Source: Eubacteriales bacterium (GTDB taxonomy: Bacteria > Bacillota > Clostridia > Oscillospirales > Oscillospiraceae). Taken from it: a DNA stretch of 41,359 nt. The DNA is taken from the NCBI GenBank assembly GCA_030536515.1, contig JAUNPV010000017.1, positions 1 to 41,359 on the forward strand, written 5' to 3'. The stretch's first letter is position 1. The number at the start of each line of letters is the position of its first letter. Position numbers and translations under genes: made by a program. Of the stretch, positions 9,687 through 17,653 are shown piece by piece. A model generated the notes under the pieces. That model ran no database searches and had not been told where the DNA came from. It worked only from the letters and a program-made list of their open reading frames with translations.

Positions 9687-9718
9687 AAAAAAACCCGCCC
9701 CGGGTATTCCCAGGACGG
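9687..9718 (-). terminator. Intrinsic terminator of the HPr-like gene
   Basis: On the minus strand CCGTCCTGGG pairs (with two G-U pairs) to CCCGGGGCGG over an AATA loop, followed by seven T's; it begins 18 nt past the stop codon. Confidence 0.85.
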
Positions 9719-9735
9719 TGCTACTAGAGCCGTAT

Positions 9736-9975
9736 TTAGCTTCCCGCTGTGAACCGGGCCAGGGCCTGGCGGAATTCGTCCAGCTCCACATCGGAGCAGG
9801 CCACCCGGAGGATGAGGGGGCGGGAGAAGTTCAGGCAGAACATTTCCATAAAGCTCTTGCCGTTGACCTGGCGGCTGCCGTCGCTGACGGTGACCTGGAA
9901 GGGCCGGACGGTGGAGATGGCCACAAAGCTCTGGACATCCTGCACACTGGTGAGCCGGATCACAATTTCTCTCAT
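9736..9975 (-). CDS. HPr-like protein without the phospho-histidine
   Basis: A 79-aa protein whose length and order of strands and helices fit the HPr fold: N-terminal strand REIVIRLTSV, then VTVSDGSRQVNGKSFMEMFCL, matching the HPr segment where helix B (Ser46 region in B. subtilis) lies, then LILRV and a C-terminal helix. The His15 motif (GIHARPA) is missing; the corresponding stretch reads VQDVQSFVAI. So it is unlikely to pass phosphate in the PTS and may be a regulatory paralogue. Start at 9975 after GGGGG; an in-frame ATG at 9999 is less well placed. It is monocistronic with its own promoter and terminator. Confidence 0.7.
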   Translation of the reverse strand: MREIVIRLTSVQDVQSFVAISTVRPFQVTVSDGSRQVNGKSFMEMFCLNFSRPLILRVACSDVELDEFRQALARFTAGS

Positions 9976-10078
9976 AAATAACCCCCTGGAACTGTACAAA
10001 CATGGTTTTTTCGTGTATAATCAGGGAGAACAATCTGTGATCGACTCCAAATGGCTGCGATATGTGCAACTGTCACTT

Positions 10079-10106
10079 ATTATAGCATTTTTTTCGTAAA
10101 AGGCAA
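10079..10106 (-). promoter_or_regulatory. Promoter of the HPr-like gene
   Basis: On the minus strand TTGCCT (10106-10101), 16-nt spacer, TATAAT (10084-10079). This gives a ~95-nt leader before the start at 9975. Confidence 0.6.
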
Positions 10107-10163
10107 CTGTCGCTTTGGACGATTAACACAAAATTCTGATTGAAATATTGGTGGAATTCACAA

Positions 10164-11447
10164 ATGAAATTTGCTTTCTATACCCTCGGCTGCAAAACAA
10201 ACCAGTACGAAACCCAGGCCATGGAGCGGCTGCTGACGGACCTGGGCCATGAAATCGGCTCCTTTGAGGAAGCCTGCGACGCATACGTCATCAACACCTG
10301 CTCCGTCACCGCCGTGGCGGACAAGAAAAACCGGGCCGTCATCCGCCGGGTCCGCCGGGACAATCCCGGGGCCGTTATCGGCGTGTGCGGCTGCTACAGC
10401 CAGCACGCCCCGGAGGCCGCCCGGGACCTGGGGGCGGACGTCATCGGCGGCAGCGGCGGACGGCGGGAATTTGTGGAGCTGCTCCTGGCCGCCGTGGCCG
10501 ACCGGCAGCACCGGGAGGGGCTGGACAACGCCCTGGGCCGCCGGGACTTTGAGCCGCTGCCCGCCGGCGGGCTGGAGGAGCGGACCCGGGCCATGCTGAA
10601 GGTCCAGGACGGCTGCGTCAATTTCTGCTCCTACTGCATCATCCCCTACACCCGGGGCCCCATCCGGTCGGCCCCCCCGGAGCTGGCGGTGGAGCAGGCC
10701 AAGGACCTGGCCGCCCGGGGCTACCGGGAGATTGTGGTGACGGGCATCGAAATCGCCTCCTGGGGGGCGGACCTGCCGGGAAAGCCGGAGGTCACCGGCC
10801 TCATCGAGGCCATCTGCCGGGCGGTGCCGGAGCTGCGGGTGCGGCTGGGCAGCCTGGAGCCCCGGATTGTCACCGAGGACTTCTGCCGGCGGCTGAAAAG
10901 CTGCCCCAACCTGTGCCCCCAGTTCCATCTGTCCATGCAGTCCGGCTGCGATACCGTGCTGGCCCGGATGCGCCGGAAGTACGACACCGCCCGGTACTAC
11001 GAAAGTGTGCGCCTGTTGAATACCTATTTTCCGGGCTGTGCCCTCACCACGGACATGATTGTGGCCTTCCCCGGGGAGACTGAGGAAGAATTTGCCCAGA
11101 GCCTGGCTTTTATCCGCAAATGCGCCTTTGCGGATATGCACATCTTCCCCTACTCCCGCCGCCCGGGGACCCCGGCGGACAAAATGCCCGGCCAGCATGA
11201 CAACGCCACCAAGGAATCCCGCTCCCGGGCCGCCATCGCCGTGGCCGGAGAAATGAGCCGGGTTTACCGGGAGAAGCTGGTGGGAACAAAGCTGGAAGTC
11301 CTCTTTGAAGAGAAAGAGGGGGATTTCTATTCGGGCCACGCCATGAATTATGTAAAGGTCTATGCCAAGGGCGAGAACCTCCATAATGAGATTCGCACCG
11401 TGACGGTTCGGGAAGTTTATCAGGACGGCGTACTGGCAGATTTTTGA
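10164..11447 (+). CDS. mtaB: tRNA ct6A37/t6A37 C2-methylthiotransferase
   Basis: Radical-SAM enzyme that converts t6A to ms2t6A at position 37 of ANN-decoding tRNAs. The 427-aa product has the three MTTase domains: an N-terminal UPF0004 domain with cysteines in GCKTNQYE, NTCSV and CGCYSQ (second 4Fe-4S cluster); a radical-SAM core with C151-x3-C155-x2-C158 in CVNFCSYC; and a C-terminal TRAM-like region. FYTLGCKTNQYETQAME is diagnostic of MtaB rather than MiaB. The ATG at 10164 (MKFAFYTLG) is chosen because family members start here and a GGTGG site precedes it; an in-frame ATG at 10140 is less likely. Followed closely by the deaminase-like gene. Confidence 0.95.
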   Translation: MKFAFYTLGCKTNQYETQAMERLLTDLGHEIGSFEEACDAYVINTCSVTAVADKKNRAVIRRVRRDNPGAVIGVCGCYSQHAPEAARDLGADVIGGSGGRREFVELLLAAVADRQHREGLDNALGRRDFEPLPAGGLEERTRAMLKVQDGCVNFCSYCIIPYTRGPIRSAPPELAVEQAKDLAARGYREIVVTGIEIASWGADLPGKPEVTGLIEAICRAVPELRVRLGSLEPRIVTEDFCRRLKSCPNLCPQFHLSMQSGCDTVLARMRRKYDTARYYESVRLLNTYFPGCALTTDMIVAFPGETEEEFAQSLAFIRKCAFADMHIFPYSRRPGTPADKMPGQHDNATKESRSRAAIAVAGEMSRVYREKLVGTKLEVLFEEKEGDFYSGHAMNYVKVYAKGENLHNEIRTVTVREVYQDGVLADF

Positions 11448-11502
11448 GTCAGTCCGGGAACAGCGGCATTTCGGATACGGTATGCAGAAAAGGAAGCGGA
11501 AA

Positions 11503-11943
11503 ATGAGAAATTACGATATCGAAAAGAGAATGTTCCAGGAAGCGGTCGCCCTGATTGAAACCCGTTATCCCACCGATTGGGGCGGGGCGGCGGTGATTCG
11601 CACGGAAAAAGACAGCTATTTTACCAGTGTTCCCATTGAAACGGCCAACGGGTCCGCTGTCCTGTGCATTGAGGTGGGAGCCATGTGCGAGGCTCATAAA
11701 TTCAATGAAAAGGTCACCCACTGCCTGTGTGTGGTGCGGGATAACGAGCGGTCTCCCTTTAAGGTCCTGTCTCCCTGCGGCATCTGCCAGGAGCGGCTTC
11801 GCTTCTGGGGCGAGGATGTGCAGGTGGGCGTTACCACCGAGAGCGGGGAGCTGCTGTTTGTGGAATTGCGAGAACTTCAGCCCTACCACTGGACCAGAGC
11901 CTATGCTCCGGAGGCGTTGGAGCGGTTTGTGGAGGAGAATTGA
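11503..11943 (+). CDS. Cytidine-deaminase-superfamily protein
   Basis: Zinc-dependent deaminase fold of 146 aa. Visible active-site signature: C55-I-E57 in CIEVGAMCEAHKF (zinc ligand plus catalytic Glu) and C92-G-I-C95 in SPCGICQERL (two further zinc ligands). The spacing fits CDA and blasticidin-S-deaminase-like enzymes. The start at 11503 has AGGAAG 7 nt upstream; an in-frame ATG at 11482 would add KRKRK-rich residues and has a poorer site. It lies 55 nt after mtaB on the same strand and may be cotranscribed. The substrate cannot be told; C-terminal residues differ from housekeeping cdd, which is usually ~130 aa. Confidence 0.8.
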   Translation: MRNYDIEKRMFQEAVALIETRYPTDWGGAAVIRTEKDSYFTSVPIETANGSAVLCIEVGAMCEAHKFNEKVTHCLCVVRDNERSPFKVLSPCGICQERLRFWGEDVQVGVTTESGELLFVELRELQPYHWTRAYAPEALERFVEEN

Positions 11944-12004
11944 GCAATGCTGCGAGCTTGACAGCCCAAAGTCTGCGGCTTTCGCCGCCTGATTTGCCGT
12001 TGGC

Positions 12005-12038
12005 AAATCAGCGGGAGGGTCAGTGACCCTCCCCTACA
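12005..12038. repeat. GGGAGGGTCAGTGACCCTCCC palindrome
   Basis: Palindrome GGGAGGGTCA-G-TGACCCTCCC with no T-run. The same core occurs at 6322 and 15664, so it is an interspersed repeat that may also end transcription. Confidence 0.6.
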
Positions 12039-12050
12039 AATACTTTTTCC

Positions 12051-12080
12051 TTGACTTCTCCCCGAAATCCATGGTAAAAT
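12051..12080 (+). promoter_or_regulatory. Promoter of queH
   Basis: TTGACT (12051-12056), 18-nt spacer, TAAAAT (12075-12080), 33 nt before the start codon. Confidence 0.7.
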
Positions 12081-12112
12081 AACTTGTTACTTATCCGTTC
12101 GGAGGCAATTTT

Positions 12113-12658
12113 ATGAAAACCCTGCTCCATATCTGCTGCGCCCCCTGCGCCAACCGGCCCATTGATGTGCTGCGCCGTGACGGCGTGGAGGTCACCGGCT
12201 TCTGGTACAATCCCAACATCCACCCCTTCACCGAGTACCGCGCCCGGCGCAACTGCCTGCGGGACTATGCCGCCGAAATCGATTTGAAGCTCATCGAGCG
12301 CAACGACTACGGCCTGCGGCCCTTCGTCCGGGCGGTGGCCGACGATATCGCCCACCGGTGCGTCAAGTGCTACGAAATGCGCCTGTACGAAACCGCCCGG
12401 CAGGCGGCGGAGGGTGGCTTCGACAGCTTCACCTCCTCCCTGTTCATCAGCCCCTACCAGAACCACGAGCTCATGCGGGAGGTAGCCCAGCGGGCGGCTT
12501 TGGAGTACGGCGTTGCGTTCCTCTACCGGGACTTCCGCCCCTATTTCAAGGAGGGCCAGGCCTTCGCCCGGGAGCACGGGTTCTATATGCAGAAATACTG
12601 CGGCTGCGTATTCTCCGAGGAGGAGCGGTATCTGAAGGCAAATAAGATTATTCCCTAA
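12113..12658 (+). CDS. queH: Epoxyqueuosine reductase QueH
   Basis: Reduces epoxyqueuosine to queuosine in the wobble position of GUN tRNAs, the non-orthologous replacement of QueG (established for the DUF208 family). The 181-aa product shows the family cysteines: HICCAPC at residues 6-12, CVKCYEMRL at mid-protein and KYCGCVFS near the C-terminus, which bind the Fe-S cluster and an adjacent metal. FWYNPNIHPFTEY is also characteristic. CGGAGG lies 9 nt before the ATG. The gene has its own promoter; no other queuosine genes are in the window. Confidence 0.95.
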   Translation: MKTLLHICCAPCANRPIDVLRRDGVEVTGFWYNPNIHPFTEYRARRNCLRDYAAEIDLKLIERNDYGLRPFVRAVADDIAHRCVKCYEMRLYETARQAAEGGFDSFTSSLFISPYQNHELMREVAQRAALEYGVAFLYRDFRPYFKEGQAFAREHGFYMQKYCGCVFSEEERYLKANKIIP

Positions 12659-12681
12659 AGGCTTCCGCCGCTCCTCAATAC

Positions 12682-12738
12682 CTTCCCCCGGGGGGAAGGT
12701 GTCAAAGGCCCCATCGGGGGCTTTGACGGATGAGGGAT
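12682..12738. repeat. Modular palindromic repeat
   Basis: CCTTCCCCCGGGGGGAAGG, central hairpin GTCAAAGGCCCC/GGGGGCTTTGAC, then GGATGAGGGATGGCGA. The rest of 12739-12949 holds further fragments (ATTGCC-CCT-GGCAAT near 12833) and no gene. Confidence 0.7.
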
Positions 12739-12949
12739 GGCGACATCTCAACTCTGGTTTGCACCGCCGTTGGTGCAAGCAAACTCCGGCATATCGCCAC
12801 TTACGCTCGGCCATCGAATGAATTATGGTGTGATTGCCCCTGGCAATCCGTAGATTCTGATTCCCTGCGGGAGCACTACCCCGGGGGGGAAGGCTCTGTG
12901 CCACTTCTTCACTATTCACTCTTACTTTTTACTTCAAATTGGAGGTATT

Positions 12950-14083
12950 ATGAACAATTTTGAATTTTCCGTTCCCTGTTTGTTCGGCCTGGAGGGGCTG
13001 GCGGGGGAGGAACTGCGCCGTCTGGACATTGAAAATGTCCGGGTGGAAAACGGCCGGGTCCTCTTTTCCGGCGACCAGCGGGCCATGGCCAAGGCAAACG
13101 TGTGCCTTCGCACCGGCGAGCGGGTGCTGCTCGTGCTGGCGGACTTCCCGGCCCGGACCTTCGAGGAGCTGTTCCAGGGGGTGGTCCGCACCAATCTGGA
13201 GGACTTCATCCCCAGAGACGGGGCCTTCCCCGTGAAGGGCCACTGCCTGAACAGCCAGCTCATGTCCGTGCCGGACTGCCAGGCCATCATCAAAAAGGCC
13301 TCCTCCAAGCGGCTGGGTGAAAAATACGGCGTTTCCTGGCTGCCCGAAACCGGCGGCAAGTACCAGCTGCAATTTTCCATTATGAACGACCGGGTCCAGC
13401 TGTACCTGGACACCTCCGGGCCGGGCCTGCACAAGCGGGGCTACCGGGCCAACGCCAACGAGGCCCCCCTCCGGGAGACCCTGGCCGCCGCCATGGTCCA
13501 GCTCACCCGCTACCGGGGCCGGGATTTCATCTGGGACCCCTTCTGCGGCTCCGGCACCATCCCCATCGAGGCCGCCCTCATCGCCCGGAACAAGGCCCCG
13601 GGAATGTACCGGCGGTTCGCCGGTGAGGCCTTCGCCTGGTGTGACCCCGCCGTCTGGGGGGACGTGAGAGCCGAGGCCAAGGACCGGGAATTCAGCGGCC
13701 GGTATCAGCTTCTCGGCTCCGACAACGACCCCAAGTGCATCTCCCTGTCCATCGCCAACGCACGAAAAGCCGGCGTGGCCGACTGCATCAGCTTCCGGGA
13801 CGGCGACGCCACCAAAATGGACCTGCCCGCCCAGGAAGGCACCATCATCTGCAATCCCCCCTACGGCCAGCGGATGCTGGAGCAGAAGAGCGCCCAGCAG
13901 CTCTACGCCGCCCTGGGCCGCCACCTTAAGTACGCCGACGGCTGGAAGAAATTCATCATCACCTCCGAGCCGGAGTTCGAGCACTACTTTGGAAAGCGTG
14001 CCGATAAGAAGCGCAAGCTCTATAACGGCATGATTAAGTGCGATTATTATATGTACACCGGGGACCAGAGAAAGAAGAAGTAA
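12950..14083 (+). CDS. THUMP-domain 23S rRNA guanine-N2 methyltransferase (RlmL/YpsC type)
   Basis: SAM-dependent methyltransferase of 377 aa. An N-terminal ferredoxin-like/THUMP region (residues ~1-160) precedes a Rossmann methyltransferase domain with motif I DPFCGSGTIPIEAA (from residue 196) and the catalytic motif IV NPPYG (from residue 302), the signature of exocyclic-amine methylation. It matches the Firmicutes YpsC/class I RlmL-N type that modifies 23S rRNA guanine; the exact position is inferred from homology only. Start at the ATG at 12950 after GGAGG. It is flanked on both sides by repeat-rich spacers. Confidence 0.9.
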   Translation: MNNFEFSVPCLFGLEGLAGEELRRLDIENVRVENGRVLFSGDQRAMAKANVCLRTGERVLLVLADFPARTFEELFQGVVRTNLEDFIPRDGAFPVKGHCLNSQLMSVPDCQAIIKKASSKRLGEKYGVSWLPETGGKYQLQFSIMNDRVQLYLDTSGPGLHKRGYRANANEAPLRETLAAAMVQLTRYRGRDFIWDPFCGSGTIPIEAALIARNKAPGMYRRFAGEAFAWCDPAVWGDVRAEAKDREFSGRYQLLGSDNDPKCISLSIANARKAGVADCISFRDGDATKMDLPAQEGTIICNPPYGQRMLEQKSAQQLYAALGRHLKYADGWKKFIITSEPEFEHYFGKRADKKRKLYNGMIKCDYYMYTGDQRKKK

Positions 14084-14112
14084 CAAAGAACCGTCTTTCT
14101 GAGCACCAAAAG

Positions 14113-14190
14113 AGCTTCCCCCGGGGGGAAGCTGTCATCCATAACCAGTGCGCACACTGGTTATGGATGACTGATGAGGGATGGCGATAT
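14113..14190. repeat. Modular repeat with 17-bp central hairpin
   Basis: AGCTTCCCCCGGGGGGAAGCT, then a perfect stem: arms 14134-14150 and 14155-14171 (GTCATCCATAACCAGTG and complement), then TGATGAGGGATGGCGAT. Could end the methyltransferase transcript although no T-run follows. Confidence 0.7.
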
Positions 14191-14236
14191 GTTGGAAACG
14201 GTATGCACCACCATCAATGCGTACAGAAGTTAAGGT

Positions 14237-14296
14237 ATCGCCATCCCTCATCCGACCTCGCTACGCTCGGCCACCTTCCCCCCGGGGGAAGGTTTT
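14237..14296. repeat. Modular repeat, inverted copy
   Basis: Reads ATCGCCATCCCTCATCCG, a short variable centre, then CCTTCCCCCCGGGGGAAGG: the inverse of the copy at 14113. The two copies enclose the spacer in opposite orientation. Confidence 0.65.
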
Positions 14297-14327
14297 ATGT
14301 GGAGTTTTTGAAAACAGAGGACCATCT

Positions 14328-15242
14328 ATGAAACACCTATTCATCATCAACCCGGCGGCGGGGAGCCGGGACCGGACGAAAATGTACACCGCCGCCATTC
14401 AGGAGGCCTGCGGCGTTCGGAATCTGTCCTACCGCATCGAGGTCTCCTCCGCACCCGGGGAATGCACACGGCTGGCCCGGGAGGCGGCGGAAACCGGGGA
14501 GGACTACCGCATCTACGCCTGCGGCGGCGACGGCACCCTCAACGAGGTGGCCGCCGGGGCAGCGGGATATCCCAACGCCGCCGTCACCGTCTTTTCCGGC
14601 GGCAGCGGCAACGATTTCGTCAAGCTGTTCAGCGAGCCCCGGGCCTTTTTCGACATTGAGCGGCTGCTGGATGCCCGGGAGGCCCTCTTTGACATGATTG
14701 ACTGCAACGGGGACCTTGCGCTCAACATCTGCTCCGTGGGCCTGGATGCCCGCATCGGCACGGATGTGGCCAGCTACCGGCGGCTGCCGCTGCTCAGCGG
14801 CTTCCGGGCCTACCTGGTGTCCACCCTGGTCAACGTGTGCCGGGGCATCGGCGAGCACTATGTGGTGGAGCTGAACGGGGAAACCTTCGACGGGGAGAAC
14901 ACCATGATCTGCGTCTGCAACGGCCGGTACTACGGCGGTGGCTTCAACCCCATCCCCCAGGCGGACCCCGCCGACGGGTGGCTGGACGTGCTGCTGGTGA
15001 AGAAGGTGTCCCGGCTGCGGGTGCCGCTGGTCATCGGACAGTACAAGTCCGGCCAGTACGCCCGGCTGCCCCAGCTGGTGACCTACCGCCGGACCCGGGC
15101 CCTGACCATCCGCTGCGACCGCCCGTCCCCCATCAACCTGGACGGGGAGCTGCGGACGGCCCAGGTGATTACCATGAAGCTGTCGGACAAAAAGCTGCGG
15201 TTTTTCTATCCCGCGGACCTGCAATGGCAGAAGGAGGCATAA
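14328..15242 (+). CDS. Diacylglycerol kinase-like lipid kinase (YegS/BmrU family)
   Basis: Cytosolic/peripheral lipid kinase of 304 aa with the DAGK catalytic fold: LFIINPAAGSRD at the N-terminus, the nucleotide-binding GGDGTLNEVAAG from residue 66, SGGSGNDFVKLF, and a C-terminal domain with NGRYYGGGF and the substrate-side INLDGE. It likely phosphorylates diacylglycerol or a related lipid in envelope lipid turnover. The ATG at 14328 follows AGAGGA; upstream in-frame codons run through repeats and are rejected. It is followed after 1 nt by a small gene whose ribosome site lies inside its last codons. Confidence 0.9.
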   Translation: MKHLFIINPAAGSRDRTKMYTAAIQEACGVRNLSYRIEVSSAPGECTRLAREAAETGEDYRIYACGGDGTLNEVAAGAAGYPNAAVTVFSGGSGNDFVKLFSEPRAFFDIERLLDAREALFDMIDCNGDLALNICSVGLDARIGTDVASYRRLPLLSGFRAYLVSTLVNVCRGIGEHYVVELNGETFDGENTMICVCNGRYYGGGFNPIPQADPADGWLDVLLVKKVSRLRVPLVIGQYKSGQYARLPQLVTYRRTRALTIRCDRPSPINLDGELRTAQVITMKLSDKKLRFFYPADLQWQKEA

Positions 15243-15243
15243 A

Positions 15244-15477
15244 ATGCGTTTGAAAAAAATTCAGGACTTTCTGACCCAGCGCCAGATGGCCTACACCTAC
15301 TGGGAGGAAAACGACTGCGGCAGCATCACCTTCCTCCACCGGGGTCTGAGCTACCACGTCTGGGAATACCCCGCCCCGGACCGGGGAGCGGAAAGCAACG
15401 TCCGCACCACCGGAAGAAGCGAGGACTTCGACGGGGACTACGAGGAGAGGATTCTGGAAATCCTCAGAACTTGGTAA
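15244..15477 (+). CDS. Small conserved protein coupled to the lipid kinase
   Basis: A 77-aa soluble protein of unknown function. The sequence is ordered, with YWEENDCGSITF, YHVWEYPAPDRG and a C-terminal helix EERILEILRTW. The AAGGAGG ribosome site (15231-15237) overlaps the end of the lipid-kinase gene and only 1 nt separates stop and start, so the two are translationally coupled. I recall similar proteins in other Clostridia; nothing in it looks like a kinase itself. Confidence 0.75.
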   Translation: MRLKKIQDFLTQRQMAYTYWEENDCGSITFLHRGLSYHVWEYPAPDRGAESNVRTTGRSEDFDGDYEERILEILRTW

Positions 15478-15491
15478 TGCTATATCTAAAA

Positions 15492-15646
15492 AGAATGTCA
15501 TTGCGAGCCAGTGGGCACACTGGCGTGGCAATCCGCATTCCCTCTGGCTGGCCTAACGGCCAGCCAGTTCCTTTTCCCAGGAGGACAAGGAAAAAGAGAA
15601 CGGATTGCCACGCCAGTCTGAGGACTGGCTCGCAATGACATTCTGA
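15492..15646. mobile_element. Long inverted-repeat element A (MITE-like)
   Basis: About 155 bp with long imperfect inverted ends: GAATGTCATTGCGAGCCAGT at the left and its complement at the right, each followed inward by GGCAATCCG and small nested hairpins. Inside are a GGCTGGCC/GGCCAGCC hairpin and a CCTTTTCCC..GGAAAAAG stem. No coding capacity. Related copies lie at 17368 and 23855. Confidence 0.75.
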
Positions 15647-15663
15647 ATTTTTTACGGTATTCG

Positions 15664-15698
15664 CCCGTAGGGGAGGGTCAGTGACCCTCCCCTACGGG
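15664..15698. terminator. 35-bp perfect palindrome after the GH25 gene
   Basis: CCCGTAGGGGAGGGTCA and its exact complement flank a single G. It lies 7 nt past the stop of the leftward lysozyme gene and could end its transcript, but lacks a T-run and its core is an interspersed repeat. Confidence 0.5.
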
Positions 15699-15704
15699 AT
15701 GCCG

Positions 15705-16664
15705 TCAGTCCGGCATATAGACATTCACATCCACCGGCCCCTCGATGCCCGGGACCCGGCCGTTGTCGGTGTACTGCCACATCTCCACCTTCCAGGGGTA
15801 GGTCATCCGGTCCTGGTACAGGGCCAGCCAGAAGGGGTAGTCCTCCATTTCGCTGAGGAAATAGAGGTTTTCCGACTGGTGCCAGTTGAAATAGACCATG
15901 GGCTGGTAGCCCTTTTCCGTCATCACCTGGCAGAAGTGGAGCTGTAAATCCGTCAGGGTCCGGGGGTCCATCCCCACGGTCCGGGCGTTGTCGGCGGGAA
16001 TTTCCCAGTCCAGGATGATGGGCATATCCAGCCGGTGGTCCCCCAGGATTTCCAGCATATACTCGATCTCCTGGTCCACCTCGTGGATGGACAGGGCCTG
16101 GGAAAAGAAGTAGGCACCCACGTCCAGCCCCGCCGCCCGGGCGCCCTCCAGATTCTGCCGGGCCTTGTCGTCCTCCACCAGCTTGCCGGTGCCGTAGCCC
16201 CGGTAGCCCAGGCGGATGATGGCAAATTGAATGCCGGAATTTTTCACCCGAATCCAGTCGATGTCCCCCTGGTAGGAGGACACGTCCACCCCGGGGGTGC
16301 TGGGCAGGTCCTGCAGCAGCAGGTAATTATGGCGGGTGTACTGGAAGTCGAACCGGTCATAGGGGTTCCGGTCCGGGGGAATGGTGGGGTTTTCCGGCTC
16401 CGTTTCGGAGATGGTGGGCTCCAGAATGGTGGGCTCGGTGGTCACCTCCAGAGGGTGGCTCCGGTCCAGCACCGCCTGGGGGTCCTCGTCCGGGAACATC
16501 CGGGGCAGGCTGAACACCAGCGCCGCCCCCAGGGCCAGGGCGCTGAGCAGCGCAAGGATTCCCATGACCCACTCAGGCCGAAGCCCCCGGGGCCGGGCAG
16601 GCTGCTCCGGCTCCTCCGGAAAGACCGTATCCAGCTGCTCCTGCTTTTCCTCCAGAGTATCCAT
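15705..16664 (-). CDS. Membrane-anchored GH25 muramidase (lysozyme)
   Basis: Peptidoglycan hydrolase of 319 aa. Cytoplasmic N-terminus (1-31, acidic/Pro-rich), a signal-anchor helix WVMGILALLSALALGAALVF (32-51), a Pro/Thr/Glu-rich linker (~60-103), then the GH25 barrel. Catalytic residues are visible: D127 in GVDVSSYQGDIDW and D219/E221 in ILDWEIP. The C-terminal part contains YFNWHQ and MWQYTDNG, typical of the family. No extra cell-wall-binding repeats are present, so it likely acts near the membrane in wall remodelling rather than as a phage lysin. Start at the ATG at 16664 after GGAGGCGGG; its own promoter lies just upstream. Confidence 0.92.
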   Translation of the reverse strand: MDTLEEKQEQLDTVFPEEPEQPARPRGLRPEWVMGILALLSALALGAALVFSLPRMFPDEDPQAVLDRSHPLEVTTEPTILEPTISETEPENPTIPPDRNPYDRFDFQYTRHNYLLLQDLPSTPGVDVSSYQGDIDWIRVKNSGIQFAIIRLGYRGYGTGKLVEDDKARQNLEGARAAGLDVGAYFFSQALSIHEVDQEIEYMLEILGDHRLDMPIILDWEIPADNARTVGMDPRTLTDLQLHFCQVMTEKGYQPMVYFNWHQSENLYFLSEMEDYPFWLALYQDRMTYPWKVEMWQYTDNGRVPGIEGPVDVNVYMPD

Positions 16665-16697
16665 ACTCCCGCCTCCTTTTTCAAAAAAGATACAACA

Positions 16698-16726
16698 AGT
16701 ATATCACATTTTTCGCCGAACGCCAA
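16698..16726 (-). promoter_or_regulatory. Promoter of the GH25 gene
   Basis: On the minus strand TTGGCG (16726-16721), 17-nt spacer, TATACT (16703-16698), about 35 nt before the start codon. Confidence 0.75.
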
Positions 16727-16793
16727 GGGGTAACCGCTGGAAATTGCGCCTTAAACAAATCTTAAACAATCCGTTAATTTTCCCCGTATTGTG

Positions 16794-16821
16794 TTGCAAT
16801 CGGCGCATTTTGCAATATAAT
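16794..16821 (+). promoter_or_regulatory. Promoter of the zinc-ribbon gene
   Basis: TTGCAA (16794-16799), 16-nt spacer, perfect TATAAT (16816-16821), 25 nt before the start; divergent from the GH25 promoter. Confidence 0.8.
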
Positions 16822-16845
16822 AGAGGAAAACTCACATTAGGTGGT

Positions 16846-17265
16846 ATGCGCATGAATGGAATCGGTGGATGGTTTCGGCAGTTTTCCGCAAAACTGTCCC
16901 AGGCGGTGGGGCGCTTTATGGCGGGCCGCTACGGCACCGACCGGCTGAATATGGTGATTCTGGGGGCCGGACTGGTGGCGAGCCTGCTGTCGGTGTGGTG
17001 CCGGTCGGACCTGGCCAGCATGATTTTCTTCGTGCTCAGCTACGGGCTGATGATTTGGGCCATTTTCCGGAGCCTGTCCCGGCAGACCTACCGCCGCTAT
17101 CAGGAAAACCGCCGCTTTTTGCAGGTCATCGGCCGCTTCAAGGACCGCAGCCACCGCTACTACGACTGCCCCAAATGCCGCCAGCTGGTCCGCGTCCCCC
17201 GAGGCAAGGGAAAAATCTCCATCACCTGCCCCCGCTGCGGCGAGAAATTTGTCAGAAAGACATAA
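16846..17265 (+). CDS. Membrane protein with C-terminal zinc ribbon
   Basis: A 139-aa protein of unknown function. Two hydrophobic helices (about 34-50 and 58-75) are followed by a basic linker (RSLSRQTYRRYQENRR) and a C-terminal zinc ribbon with C108-x2-C111 and C128-x2-C131 (YDCPKCRQL and CPRCGEKF). The start is ATG 16846 or, two codons later, 16852, after AGGTGG. The layout suggests a small membrane scaffold or regulator with a cytosolic zinc-bound tail. It has a strong promoter of its own and is divergent from the lysozyme gene. Confidence 0.8.
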   Translation: MRMNGIGGWFRQFSAKLSQAVGRFMAGRYGTDRLNMVILGAGLVASLLSVWCRSDLASMIFFVLSYGLMIWAIFRSLSRQTYRRYQENRRFLQVIGRFKDRSHRYYDCPKCRQLVRVPRGKGKISITCPRCGEKFVRKT

Positions 17266-17312
17266 ACCAGCTTGCACCAAACCCGCCGGATTATGAAATT
17301 TCAAATCCCCAA

Positions 17313-17344
17313 CTCCCCGGCACGGCCTAAAGCGCGCCGGGGAG
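17313..17344. repeat. GC-rich inverted repeat after the zinc-ribbon gene
   Basis: CTCCCCGGC (17313-17321) pairs with GCCGGGGAG (17336-17344). There is no T-run, so termination is uncertain. The gene-free span 17266-17719 otherwise holds inverted-repeat element B and the next promoter. Confidence 0.5.
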
Positions 17345-17367
17345 CTGCATCATAACCCCCGCTGCAC

Positions 17368-17573
17368 CGTAGTAGTCTGCAACGCCTAAACTTTTGTGAT
17401 GTCATTGCGAGCCAGTCCTCAGACTGGTGTGGCAATCCGCATCCCCTCTGGCTGGCCCAACGGGCCAGCCAGTTCATTTTTCCAAAGGAAAAATGAAAAA
17501 GAGAACGGATTGCCACACCAGGAAAGAAAGCTGGTTTGCAATGACAATCTATAGTTTTAGCCGATACGAACCA
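17368..17573. mobile_element. Long inverted-repeat element B (MITE-like)
   Basis: About 200 bp. Left end runs into GATGTCATTGCGAGCCAGTC, right end into TGCAATGACAATCTATAGTT and GCCGATACGAACCA. The inner part has GTGGCAATCCGCATCCCCTC, a GGCTGGCCC/GGGCCAGCC hairpin, and TTTTTCC/GGAAAAA stems. Its right flank GCCGATACGAACCA is the inverse complement of the left flank of element C, so the two copies sit in opposite orientation. The right half is more diverged (GGAAAGAAAGCTGGTTTGC). Confidence 0.7.
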
Positions 17574-17653
17574 GTTGGGGCCCCGGCGGGTGCTCATCAT
17601 GAAGGACGGCCGTCGGCTTTCTGATTGTCTGTGGGTTTTTCCTGGAAAAGATA

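Noticed and set aside
15244-15477. Annotation of the small gene after the lipid kinase as a kinase
   Set aside because: Too short and without any nucleotide-binding motif; any such label would be transferred from its neighbour.
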